This document shows positions 41,935-48,940 of a stretch of 64,000 bases of DNA, piece after piece. The stretch lies in NCBI RefSeq assembly GCF_030815405.1, contig NZ_JAUSWX010000001.1:744001-808000 (forward strand). Direction: 5' to 3'. Each line of letters opens with the position of its first letter. Within the stretch, counting starts at the first letter, position 1. A model generated the notes under the pieces. That model ran no database searches, had not been told where the DNA came from, and saw nothing but the letters and a program-made list of their open reading frames with translations. This DNA is from Agromyces albus. Its GTDB lineage: Bacteria > Actinomycetota > Actinomycetes > Actinomycetales > Microbacteriaceae. The translations under genes and the position numbers were made by a program.

Positions 41935-42840
41935 GTGCTCATTCGCCCTCCGAACCCGCTTCCCTCGCCGTTCGACCGCACCGCCTTCACGATCAGCTCG
42001 GCCGACGCCGTCGGCGTATCGACTCGGCGATTGCGCGCCCTCGACCTGTCAACACCGTTTCGGGGCATCCGTTTGCCGCAATCGCTCAGGGGTTCGCGCG
42101 TAGCGACGTGTCGCGCGTACGCCCTCCGCAGGGGTCCGCGTGGGGCGTTCAGCCACGCGACTGCCGCAGAGCTGTGGGGACTCCCGTTGCCGTGGCGTCT
42201 CCAGGCGGATCCGCGGCTGCACGACGTGGTGTGGGACGGCGGCCATCCATCCAGAGCTTCGGCGATCGTCGGCCATCGCATGGCGTCTGAGCCCGAGCTC
42301 CGCCGCCGCTTCGGTCTCCGCGTCGTGGCTCCGGCCGACGCCTGGTGCCAACTCTCGGCCGAGCTGGACGAACGCGACCTCGTCGTCGCCGGCGACCGGC
42401 TGCTCGGTCTTCCCAGACCGCTCGCCACCGAAGACGAGATCGACGCGGCAATCGTGCGGCACGGTGGTCGGCGCGGCGCACGACGTCTCCGGAGGGCACG
42501 GGCGCGTCTTCGACCGAGGTCGGAATCACCGCGCGAGACGAAGCTTCGCCTCGATCTCCTCGACGAGGGGTTCCCCGAACCCGAGCCGAACGGGATCGTC
42601 CTACTCAGGTCCGGGCGTTCGACTCGCGCCGATCTCGTCTTCCGTGCGTTCAGGGTGATCGTGGAGTACGACGGCCAGCATCACCGGGAGCACGCACGGC
42701 AATGGGCGAAGGACGTCGACCGGCTCAACGAGCTCGCCGCCAACGGCTGGATGGTCATCCGCGTCAACAAGGACACCGACCTCGCCGTGGTCTTCGGCCT
42801 CCTTCGCGACGCCCTGAGCTCGCGCGGCTGGCGGTCGTAG
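41935..42840 (+). CDS. DUF559/AbiEi-like protein with a Vsr-type PD-(D/E)XK nuclease domain
   Basis: A 301-residue protein. The N-terminal part (10-60: FTISSADAVGVSTRRLRALDLSTPFRGIR) resembles the winged-helix start of AbiEi-type antitoxin proteins. The C-terminal 110 residues show a nuclease core: ETKLRLDLLDEGFPEPEPN, RADLVFRAFRVIVEYDGQHH (the D and ExD catalytic pattern) and WMVIRVNKDTD. Such DUF559 proteins are frequent in Microbacteriaceae and have no known role. The GTG start has no clear ribosome site. No AbiEii toxin is adjacent. The gene is enclosed by two copies of a hairpin repeat, which suggests it moves or is maintained with them. Confidence 0.75.
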   Translation: MLIRPPNPLPSPFDRTAFTISSADAVGVSTRRLRALDLSTPFRGIRLPQSLRGSRVATCRAYALRRGPRGAFSHATAAELWGLPLPWRLQADPRLHDVVWDGGHPSRASAIVGHRMASEPELRRRFGLRVVAPADAWCQLSAELDERDLVVAGDRLLGLPRPLATEDEIDAAIVRHGGRRGARRLRRARARLRPRSESPRETKLRLDLLDEGFPEPEPNGIVLLRSGRSTRADLVFRAFRVIVEYDGQHHREHARQWAKDVDRLNELAANGWMVIRVNKDTDLAVVFGLLRDALSSRGWRS

Positions 42841-42855
42841 CCGGGTGGGAGCTTT

Positions 42856-42912
42856 CGAGAGTGCGCAAGATGTCGGAATCCGTGGATCATTCCGACACGA
42901 CGCGCACTTTCG
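42856..42912. repeat. hairpin repeat, copy 2 (imperfect)
   Basis: Positions 42856-42879 and 42889-42912 match the arms of copy 1, with the same 9-base spacing. Four adjacent bases plus one more no longer pair. Length, orientation and outer bases are identical to the copy at 41782, so both belong to one repeat family. Confidence 0.85.
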
Positions 42913-42947
42913 GCGGGCGGCGGCACGCGGTGGGTGCGGGTGGGCGG

Positions 42948-43820
42948 TCAGTCGAGCGCGAGCGGGATGGCGCGCTCGCCGATGCGGATCATGGATTCCG
43001 CCACGGCGTCGTCCCCGTCGAGCGTCGACCACGTCGACGACAGCGCACACCATGCCACGAGCCAGCGCGCGAGACGGTCGGGCGGCAATGCGGCGGCATC
43101 CGTCACCTGGGCGAAGCGCGCCTCGAGGCGGCCGGGCTCGAGCGCGAGCTCGGGCGATGGGTTGCAGAACAGGTTGCAGTAGTCGAACGCGCGGTCGCCG
43201 AGCAATCCCTTCGGATCGATCGCGAGCCAGCCGCGCTCGCCGAAGTCGAGCACGTTGGCGTGGTGCACGTCCCCGTGCAGGGCGACGACGTCGCGCTCGT
43301 CGTCGAGGAGTGCCAGGGCGAGGTCGGCGCCACGCCGATGGAACGCAGTGAACTCGTCGGCGTGTGAGAAGAGGTTGCGGAACCAGGTGCGAAGCGGCAC
43401 GAGCTCGGGCGGCTCGGGGGAGTCGAGCACGTCGGCGGATGCCGCGTGCAGCACGGCTGCGGTCTCGCAGAGCACCTCGGTGGCCGCGGCATCCGCCCCC
43501 GACACCGACAGGTGCGCGAGCGATCGCGGACCGGTCGCCCGCTCCATGAGGACGGCGTCGCCCTCGTGTTCGAGCACGCGCGCTGCGCCGTGACCCGACC
43601 ATGCGGCGAGGAGGTGGGAGCCACGTTGCTCTTCGTCGACGTGCGAGATCTTCAGCATCACGGCCTGCCCGGTCGCCGTGTAGGCGGGTGCGAGCGTCGA
43701 GGTCGCGGTCTGGAACACGGCGCCGTCGAGGCTGAGGCGCCAGCGCTCGAGCCATTCGGTCGCGACGGCGAGATCCGTCGTCGTTCCGTCCTCCGCGGGC
43801 TGGGTGTCGTTGTCGAGCAT
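42948..43820 (-). CDS. aminoglycoside phosphotransferase family kinase (streptomycin 6-kinase-like)
   Basis: A 290-residue kinase-fold protein. The catalytic loop is VALHGDVHHANVLDF (HGDxxxxN) and the metal loop AIDPKGLLGDRAFDYCN. The start WLERWRLSLDGAVFQTATSTLAPAY and GSHLLAAWSGHGAARVLEHEGDAVLMER match APH(6)-like proteins. A resistance role is possible, but chromosomal homologues may phosphorylate other hydroxylated metabolites. ATG 43820 has GGGGAAGG seven bases upstream, inside the end of the LigD gene. A GTG at 43826 would overlap that stop. It is co-transcribed with the LigD polymerase gene. Confidence 0.85.
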   Translation of the reverse strand: MLDNDTQPAEDGTTTDLAVATEWLERWRLSLDGAVFQTATSTLAPAYTATGQAVMLKISHVDEEQRGSHLLAAWSGHGAARVLEHEGDAVLMERATGPRSLAHLSVSGADAAATEVLCETAAVLHAASADVLDSPEPPELVPLRTWFRNLFSHADEFTAFHRRGADLALALLDDERDVVALHGDVHHANVLDFGERGWLAIDPKGLLGDRAFDYCNLFCNPSPELALEPGRLEARFAQVTDAAALPPDRLARWLVAWCALSSTWSTLDGDDAVAESMIRIGERAIPLALD

Positions 43821-43822
43821 GT

Positions 43823-45046
43823 TCACGCCTTCCCCGCCCACGGGTCGTAGTCCACTTCGAGCTCCTCCTGTTTCGGCCGTTTCGTCTCGGGAACGTGCTG
43901 CAGGTTCACCCGGATGCGATACCAGAGCGAGCTCGAGCCTCTCATGCCGTCGACGAGCACATCGGCCGGCTGCAGGAGCGGCACGACATCGGGGTGCTTG
44001 GCCTTCCAGCGTTCGAGTCCTTCGAGCGCCTCGGGCTTCGTCTCGGCGCGCGCGATCTCGATGAGCGGCATCGTGGACTTCCTGCGACCGGAGCCGTCGG
44101 ATGACGTCGGCGCCTTCTCGGCCGGCCCGAGCTCCTCGGCGAGTCGGAGCAGCGCGTCGAGGCTGCCGGCGGCGTCGTCGATTCCGGATGCCGCATCACC
44201 GCGTTCCTCGAACCGGCGCAGCACCGTCGGCACCGTGAACTGCTCGGGATCGCTGTCGCGCACCTCGGCCCAGTCGAGCGGAGTGGACACGCGAGCGTCG
44301 GGCAGGGCGCGCACCGAGTAGGCCGACGCGACGGTGCGGTCCTTCGCGTTCTGGTTGAAGTCGACGAAGACGCTCTCGCCGCGCTCCTCCTTCCACCATC
44401 TCGCGCTCGCGAGACCGGGTGCACGATTCTCGATCTCGCGGGCCAGCGTCTCGGCGGCGAGCCGAACGTCGTGGTAGCTCCACCGCGGCTCGATGCGGGC
44501 GTAGATATGCATGCCGCGCGACCCCGAGGTCTTGGGCCAGCCGATCAGGCCGTGGTCGGCGAGCACCTCCCGCGCGATGAGCGCAACGTCGACGATCTGG
44601 GCCCACTCGACGCCGGGCATCGGGTCGAGGTCGACGCGCAGCTCGTCGGGATGATCGAGGTCGTCAGCGCGCACCGGGTGCGGGTTGAGGTCGATGCATC
44701 CGAGGTTCACGACCCACGCGAGCGCCGCGGCGTCGCGCACCACGACCTCTTCGGCCGAGTTGCCCGAGGCGTACTGGAGGGTCGCCGTCTCGATCCACTC
44801 GGGCCGCTTCTCGGGCGCCCGCTTCTGGAAGAACGCCTCCTGGTCGATGCCCTTGACGAAGCGCTTGAGCACCATCGGCCGGCCGGCAACTCCACGAAGC
44901 GCCCCGTCGGCCACCGTGAGGTAGTAGTTCACGAGGTCGAGTTTGGTGAGCCCCAGCTCGGGGAACACGATCTTCTCGGGGCTCGAGATGCGCACCTCGC
45001 GGCCGCCGATCTCCAGCACCTGGGCCGCGCTCGTCTTCGGGCTCAC
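43823..45046 (-). CDS. stand-alone LigD-type DNA/RNA polymerase (PolDom, AEP primase family)
   Basis: A 407-residue archaeo-eukaryotic primase. ISSPEKIVFPELGLTKLDLVNYYLTVA is the usual start, and the metal motif is RVDLDPMPGVEW. PKTSGSRGMHIYARI and ARWWKEERGESVFVDFNQNAKDRTVASAYSVR complete the polymerase core. A C-terminal 110-residue tail has RGSSSLWYRIRVNLQHVP. It lacks ligase and nuclease domains, so it would act with a separate LigD/Ku in end joining or in repair patch synthesis. GTG start at 45046 with TAGAGT (45058-45053) six bases before, so probably leaderless. Followed by the kinase gene on the same transcript. Confidence 0.9.
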   Translation of the reverse strand: MSPKTSAAQVLEIGGREVRISSPEKIVFPELGLTKLDLVNYYLTVADGALRGVAGRPMVLKRFVKGIDQEAFFQKRAPEKRPEWIETATLQYASGNSAEEVVVRDAAALAWVVNLGCIDLNPHPVRADDLDHPDELRVDLDPMPGVEWAQIVDVALIAREVLADHGLIGWPKTSGSRGMHIYARIEPRWSYHDVRLAAETLAREIENRAPGLASARWWKEERGESVFVDFNQNAKDRTVASAYSVRALPDARVSTPLDWAEVRDSDPEQFTVPTVLRRFEERGDAASGIDDAAGSLDALLRLAEELGPAEKAPTSSDGSGRRKSTMPLIEIARAETKPEALEGLERWKAKHPDVVPLLQPADVLVDGMRGSSSLWYRIRVNLQHVPETKRPKQEELEVDYDPWAGKA

Positions 45047-45235
45047 GCTTTCACTCTAAGGCGGGGTGCGCGGAAAGGGGAGCCCTTCTCCGGGGCGGGC
45101 AGCGCGCGGGGGCCGGCGCGGTACCGGCGCGGGAGCGGGCGCCAGATCCGGGCTGGGCCTGGTCGGCGACGACGCGCCGAGCGTCGCGTGAATCTGCCTC
45201 ATCCGGCGCGCGGTGCTCAGTCATAGGATCGGCTC

Positions 45236-47125
45236 ATGGCCGATGACGCAGTGACGCGAGCTCAAGAGGCGGCCGCTGCTGCGGCCGAGGCAGCCGAAGC
45301 GCTGCAGGTGCAGGCGCAGGAGGCCATCAAGAAGGCCGAGGAGGCCGCGGAGCTCGCCCGCGCTGCGCTCGAGTCGCACCAGCGAGTGACAGAGGCCGCG
45401 GATGCCGCTGTCGAGGGTGGTCTCGATACGCCTGCTTCGCGGGCTACTCAACCACCGGCGCCGGCCGGTCCGCTCGACGCCGACCAGGTCGCGGTGATCA
45501 AGAGCGGCTACGCGTTCGAGGGCGCCGCCCTCGAGATGGGCGCCCTCGTCAACGGCGAGGCGATTCCAGATGTCCCGGTGCGCATCCCGCTCGCGATGAC
45601 GAACCGGCACGGACTCGTCGCGGGCGCCACCGGCACGGGCAAGACGCGCACGCTCCAGGTGCTCGCCGAGCAGCTCTCCGCGGCGGGCGTCGCGGTGTTC
45701 GCCGCCGACATCAAGGGCGACCTCTCTGGCATGGCGACGCCCGGCGAAGGCAACGAGAAATTGCTGCAGCGCACCGACGGCATCGGGCAGGCGTGGACCG
45801 CAGCATCCTTCCCGGTCGAGTTCTTCTCGCTCGGCGGCATCGGCAAGGGCGTGCCGATCAGGGCCACGGTGGCTGGGTTCGGCCCCCTCCTCCTCAGCAA
45901 GGTGCTCGGACTCAACGACACGCAGGAGTCGAGTCTCGGTCTCGTCTTCCACTACGCCGAGAACGCGGGCCTCGCCCTGCTCGACCTCGCCGACCTGCGC
46001 GCGGTGCTGCAGTACCTCGTGAGCGACGACGGCAAGGGCGAGCTCGAGGGCCTCGGCGGCTTGAGCAAGGCGACGGTGGGCGTCATCCTGCGCGAACTCG
46101 TCACGTTCGCCGAGGCGGGAGCCGACGTCTTCTTCGGCGAACCCGAGATCGATACGGCCGAGTTCCTGCGAGTGGCATCCGACGGTCGCGGCATCGTGAG
46201 CCTGCTCGAGGTGCCGGGCGTCGCCGATCGGCCGGCGCTCTACTCGACGTTCCTCATGTGGCTGCTCGCCGACCTCTTCAACGACCTGCCCGAGGTCGGC
46301 GACCTCGACCAGCCGAAGCTCGTGTTCTTCTTCGACGAGGCGCACCTGCTCTTCACCGGCGCCTCGAAGGACTTCCTCGCGCAGGTCGTGCAGACCGTAC
46401 GACTCATCCGTTCGAAGGGCGTCGGTATCTTCTTCGTCACGCAGACGCCGAAAGACGTGCCCGCCGACGTGCTCGCCCAGCTCGGCTCGCGTGTGCAGCA
46501 CCAGCTGCGGGCGTTCACTCCCGATGACGCGAAGGCGCTGCGAGCGACGGTGTCGACGTATCCGAGGTCGGGCTACGACCTCGAGGAGGTGCTCACGACC
46601 CTCGGCACCGGGGAGGCGATCGTCACCGTCATGAATGAGAAGGGCGCACCGAGCCCCGTCGCCTGGACCCGGCTGCGCGCCCCGCAAGCGCTCATGAATC
46701 CGTCGACGGATGCCGCGATCGACGCCCTCATCGGTGCCTCGCCGCTGCTCCCGAAGTACGGCACACCGCTCGACCGCGAGAGTGCCGGCGAGATCCTCAC
46801 GGCGAAGATGAACGAGGCGGCAGCGGCGGCGAAGGCGGCTGATGACGCGACCGCGCAGGCGAAGGCCGATGCCGACTTCGCCAAGCAGCAGGCGGCCATC
46901 GAGAAGCAGCAGGAGAAGGAGCGCAGGGCGGCGCAAGCCGAGTACGACCGGCTCATGAAACGCACCTCCGGCACGTCGCGTTCCTCGGGGTCGAGTTCGC
47001 GCTCGACGTCGCGCTCGACGGGCGGATCGAAGTCGACGCTCGAGCAGGTGCTCGGCTCCAAGGCGGCCCGCGACGTGCTCACGACCGTCGTCGAGGGCAT
47101 TTTCGGCACGCGGCGGCGCAAGTGA
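45236..47125 (+). CDS. HerA-like helicase/ATPase (DUF853 family)
   Basis: A 629-residue P-loop ATPase. An Ala/Glu-rich coiled coil (residues 5-50) precedes HGLVAGATGTGKTRTLQVLAEQL (Walker A). ADIKGDLSGMA, the Walker B KLVFFFDEAHLLF, IFFVTQTPKDVPADVLAQLGSRVQHQLRAFTP and a second coiled coil with a Ser-rich tail follow. The DUF853 group is HerA-related, and its cellular job is not established. A TAGGAT box ends six bases before the ATG (leaderless). Residues 61-74 are encoded by a palindromic repeat inserted in frame. The stop overlaps the next GNAT gene (GTGA). Confidence 0.9.
   Translation: MADDAVTRAQEAAAAAAEAAEALQVQAQEAIKKAEEAAELARAALESHQRVTEAADAAVEGGLDTPASRATQPPAPAGPLDADQVAVIKSGYAFEGAALEMGALVNGEAIPDVPVRIPLAMTNRHGLVAGATGTGKTRTLQVLAEQLSAAGVAVFAADIKGDLSGMATPGEGNEKLLQRTDGIGQAWTAASFPVEFFSLGGIGKGVPIRATVAGFGPLLLSKVLGLNDTQESSLGLVFHYAENAGLALLDLADLRAVLQYLVSDDGKGELEGLGGLSKATVGVILRELVTFAEAGADVFFGEPEIDTAEFLRVASDGRGIVSLLEVPGVADRPALYSTFLMWLLADLFNDLPEVGDLDQPKLVFFFDEAHLLFTGASKDFLAQVVQTVRLIRSKGVGIFFVTQTPKDVPADVLAQLGSRVQHQLRAFTPDDAKALRATVSTYPRSGYDLEEVLTTLGTGEAIVTVMNEKGAPSPVAWTRLRAPQALMNPSTDAAIDALIGASPLLPKYGTPLDRESAGEILTAKMNEAAAAAKAADDATAQAKADADFAKQQAAIEKQQEKERRAAQAEYDRLMKRTSGTSRSSGSSSRSTSRSTGGSKSTLEQVLGSKAARDVLTTVVEGIFGTRRRK
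45416..45456. repeat. palindromic REP-like element inserted in the HerA-like gene
   Basis: Outer arms GGTGGT (45416-45421) and ACCACC (45451-45456) enclose CTCGATACGCC..GGGCTACTCA. I recall near-identical GGT(G/T)..TCGATACGC..GCTACTCAACC elements from intergenic regions of Microbacteriaceae genomes. This one is read through in frame as GGLDTPASRATQPP. Confidence 0.7.
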
Positions 47126-47784
47126 GCGCGGAGCGAACGGATGCCCCGACGAGGGGGGCGGGCGCGCCGCATCCGCTGATCCGCCGCTACCAGCCCGCCG
47201 ACCGGCACGGCATCGCCGAGGTGTGCCTGCGCACAGCGGCAAGCGGTGGCGACGCCACCGGCGTGTACTCCGACGACACGCTCATGCCGGAGGTCTTCGC
47301 GCTGCCCTATGTGGAGTACGCGCCCGAGCTCACCTTCGTCGTGAGCGACGGGCACCGCGTGCTCGGCTATGTGCTCGGCGTCGCCGACACGGCGGCCTTC
47401 GTCGAGTGGTGGCGGCGCGAATGGGCGCCGGAGTTCCGGAAGCGGCATCCGGCGCCGGGACCGCCCACCGGGCACGACCCGAAGTTCTCCGAGGAAGCGC
47501 TCATCCAAGCGGGCGTCGAACCCGATCGCATGCTCATCGCGGAGCTCGACGAGTACCCGGCGCACCTCCACATCGACCTGTTGCCCGAACTGCAGGGGCA
47601 GGGGTTCGGTCGCAAGCTCATCGACGTGTTCCGTGCGGCGCTCGCGAGCCGCGAGGTTCCGGCCGTGCACCTCGGATTGGATGCCGCGAACACGGACGCT
47701 CGAGCGTTCTACGACCGGCTCGGGTTCCACGAGCTGCCCTCGAGCCGCCCCGAAGCGCCACTGCTCGGCATCGCGACGCGCTGA
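47122..47784 (+). CDS. GNAT-family N-acetyltransferase
   Basis: A 220-residue protein with a GNAT core. LIRRYQPADRHGIAEVCLRTA is at the start. The acetyl-CoA loop is HLHIDLLPELQGQGFGRKLIDVFRAAL, then VHLGLDAANTDARAFYDRLGFHEL. The family resembles the acetyltransferase-like proteins related to the C-terminal domain of O-GlcNAcase. The acceptor is unknown. The GTG start lies in the stop of the HerA-like gene, so they are co-translated. It converges with the next gene after 22 bases. Confidence 0.85.
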   Translation: MSAERTDAPTRGAGAPHPLIRRYQPADRHGIAEVCLRTAASGGDATGVYSDDTLMPEVFALPYVEYAPELTFVVSDGHRVLGYVLGVADTAAFVEWWRREWAPEFRKRHPAPGPPTGHDPKFSEEALIQAGVEPDRMLIAELDEYPAHLHIDLLPELQGQGFGRKLIDVFRAALASREVPAVHLGLDAANTDARAFYDRLGFHELPSSRPEAPLLGIATR

Positions 47785-47806
47785 CACGCCGGGCCATCGC
47801 GGCGCG

Positions 47807-48433
47807 CTACGTGAGCGTGACCGGCCTGCGGGCGAGCGATCGGCGCTCGAACCAGTAGAGCAACTGGGGGTCGGTCTGGCGCAGTTCGGCAAGCGTCACG
47901 GGCTCGTCGCGCCTCGTCTCCTCCACACCGAGGATGGGAGCGACGCGCGACATCGTGCGCTCGTCCCAGAATCGGCCGCGCATGCGGAAGGAACAATGGC
48001 CGTCTCGGCACACCACGAACAGCTGCTCGGTCGTGTCGAGGCTGTTCGATCGGTAGATCTGCACACGGAGCACCCCGGTGATGTCCCGAGCAGCGACCAC
48101 TGAGATGAAGCCGAAGAAGCCGCGCTCCACGATGCCATGCCGGCTGAGCGACGCATTCGTGCGGCGGTACGCGAGCCAGGCCGTCACGAAGAGGAGCGCG
48201 ACAACCACCGCCGACGCGGCGACGATCGGCCACTCGCCGAGCGGATCGAGGGCCCAGAGCAGCACGGTCAGCAGCGGCAGGAAGAGCATGACGACCGGAA
48301 GGCCGATGCTCCAACCGAGAGTGCGACGCGGCCTCAGGGTTGAGACCCTGAGGCCATCGCCCCCTACTGCCGCCGGTCCGGTGGAGACACCCCCTGTGTC
48401 CCCACTTCTCATCTCCACCTGCGCCGCTGACAT
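47807..48433 (-). CDS. membrane protein with PH-like cytoplasmic domain
   Basis: A 208-residue protein. A basic N-terminal stretch (about 1-38), two transmembrane helices in the segment GWSIGLPVVMLFLPLLTVLLWAL..VAASAVVVALLFVTAWLAYRR, and a beta-rich soluble domain (GIVERGFFGFISVVAARDITGVLRVQIYRSNSLDTTEQLFVV). The layout recalls bacterial PH-domain membrane proteins, but no motif proves it. The start is uncertain: GTG 48436, ATG 48433 and ATG 48412 are all possible. No neighbour gives a functional hint. Confidence 0.6.
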   Translation of the reverse strand: MSAAQVEMRSGDTGGVSTGPAAVGGDGLRVSTLRPRRTLGWSIGLPVVMLFLPLLTVLLWALDPLGEWPIVAASAVVVALLFVTAWLAYRRTNASLSRHGIVERGFFGFISVVAARDITGVLRVQIYRSNSLDTTEQLFVVCRDGHCSFRMRGRFWDERTMSRVAPILGVEETRRDEPVTLAELRQTDPQLLYWFERRSLARRPVTLT

Positions 48434-48545
48434 CACTCACATCATGGAGTGCGCCCGAAGACCGCGCTATTCGGCATTAAGGAGGACACGTCCGTGCGCG
48501 AACGGCGAGACATCCGCGCGCGAATGAGGAGCGGGCCGGAAACAG

Positions 48546-48581
48546 CTCCGCCGCGGGCATGGGAACATGCTCGCGGCGGAG
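48546..48581 (-). terminator. hairpin downstream of the tRNA-Ser gene
   Basis: A 16-base-pair stem (48546-48561 with 48566-48581, one G-U) with loop GGAA starts 6 bases after the CCA end of the tRNA on the minus strand. CTGTTTCC follows its outer arm. The position fits a tRNA terminator. Confidence 0.75.
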
Positions 48582-48587
48582 ACCAAC

Positions 48588-48675
48588 TGGCGGAGGATGG
48601 GGGATTCGAACCCCCGAGGGCTTGCACCCAACACGCTTTCCAAGCGTGCGCCATAGGCCACTAGGCGAATCCTCC
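48588..48675 (-). tRNA. tRNA-Ser, anticodon GGA
   Basis: Read on the minus strand, the 88 bases fold as a class II tRNA. The acceptor stem is GGAGGAT/ATCCTCC, the anticodon loop CTTGGAAAG gives GGA, a long variable arm follows, and the T arm is GGGGGTTCGAATCCCCC. The CCA end is encoded (48590-48588). It reads UCC/UCU serine codons. Confidence 0.97.
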
Positions 48676-48775
48676 ACGGGACGCGGCACTCGAAAGCGCG
48701 TGCGACCTCATGAAATCGTACCCGACTTCCGAACGCCCGCCGTTCGCGCGATCGGTCGAGCCGATGCGACAGGGC

Positions 48776-48803
48776 TTCACCCGAGCTCGAGAACGGGTAG
48801 AAT
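48776..48803 (+). promoter_or_regulatory. promoter of the SRP RNA
   Basis: TTCACC (48776-48781), a 16-base spacer and TAGAAT (48798-48803), seven bases before the expected RNA start. Confidence 0.65.
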
Positions 48804-48810
48804 GGACGAC

Positions 48811-48898
48811 GGCTCCCCGCGTGGCGCCATCCAGGCCAACTCCCCCAGGGCGGAAACGCAGCAAGGGTAACCCGGCTCTGGCGGGTGCGCGGGGGGTC
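48811..48898 (+). ncRNA. ffs: signal recognition particle RNA (4.5S, small bacterial type)
   Basis: The conserved domain IV hairpin is recognisable as CCAGGGCGGAAACGCAGC followed by AAGGGTAA. The outer helix pairs GGCTCCCCGCG at the 5' end with CGCGGGGGGTC at the 3' end. A run TTTCTT follows as terminator, and a TAGAAT promoter box precedes. The RNA binds Ffh and targets membrane proteins to the translocon. Ends are estimated from the helix and may be off by a few bases. Confidence 0.93.
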
Positions 48899-48940
48899 TT
48901 TCTTATGCCCGCCGCGATGCCCGCCCAATAGGCTGGGCGG

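Noticed and set aside
41935..42840. Complete AbiE toxin-antitoxin system
   Set aside because: Only an AbiEi-like N-terminal region fused to a nuclease domain is present. No AbiEii nucleotidyltransferase gene lies next to it.
41782..42912. Insertion sequence with terminal inverted repeats
   Set aside because: Each end is itself a closed hairpin rather than half of an inverted pair, no transposase is encoded, and no target-site duplication was evident.
48795..48910. tmRNA or another regulatory RNA instead of SRP RNA
   Set aside because: The GGGCGGAAACGCAGC tetraloop/internal-loop signature and about 90-base length fit 4.5S RNA. No tRNA-like ends or tag frame are present.
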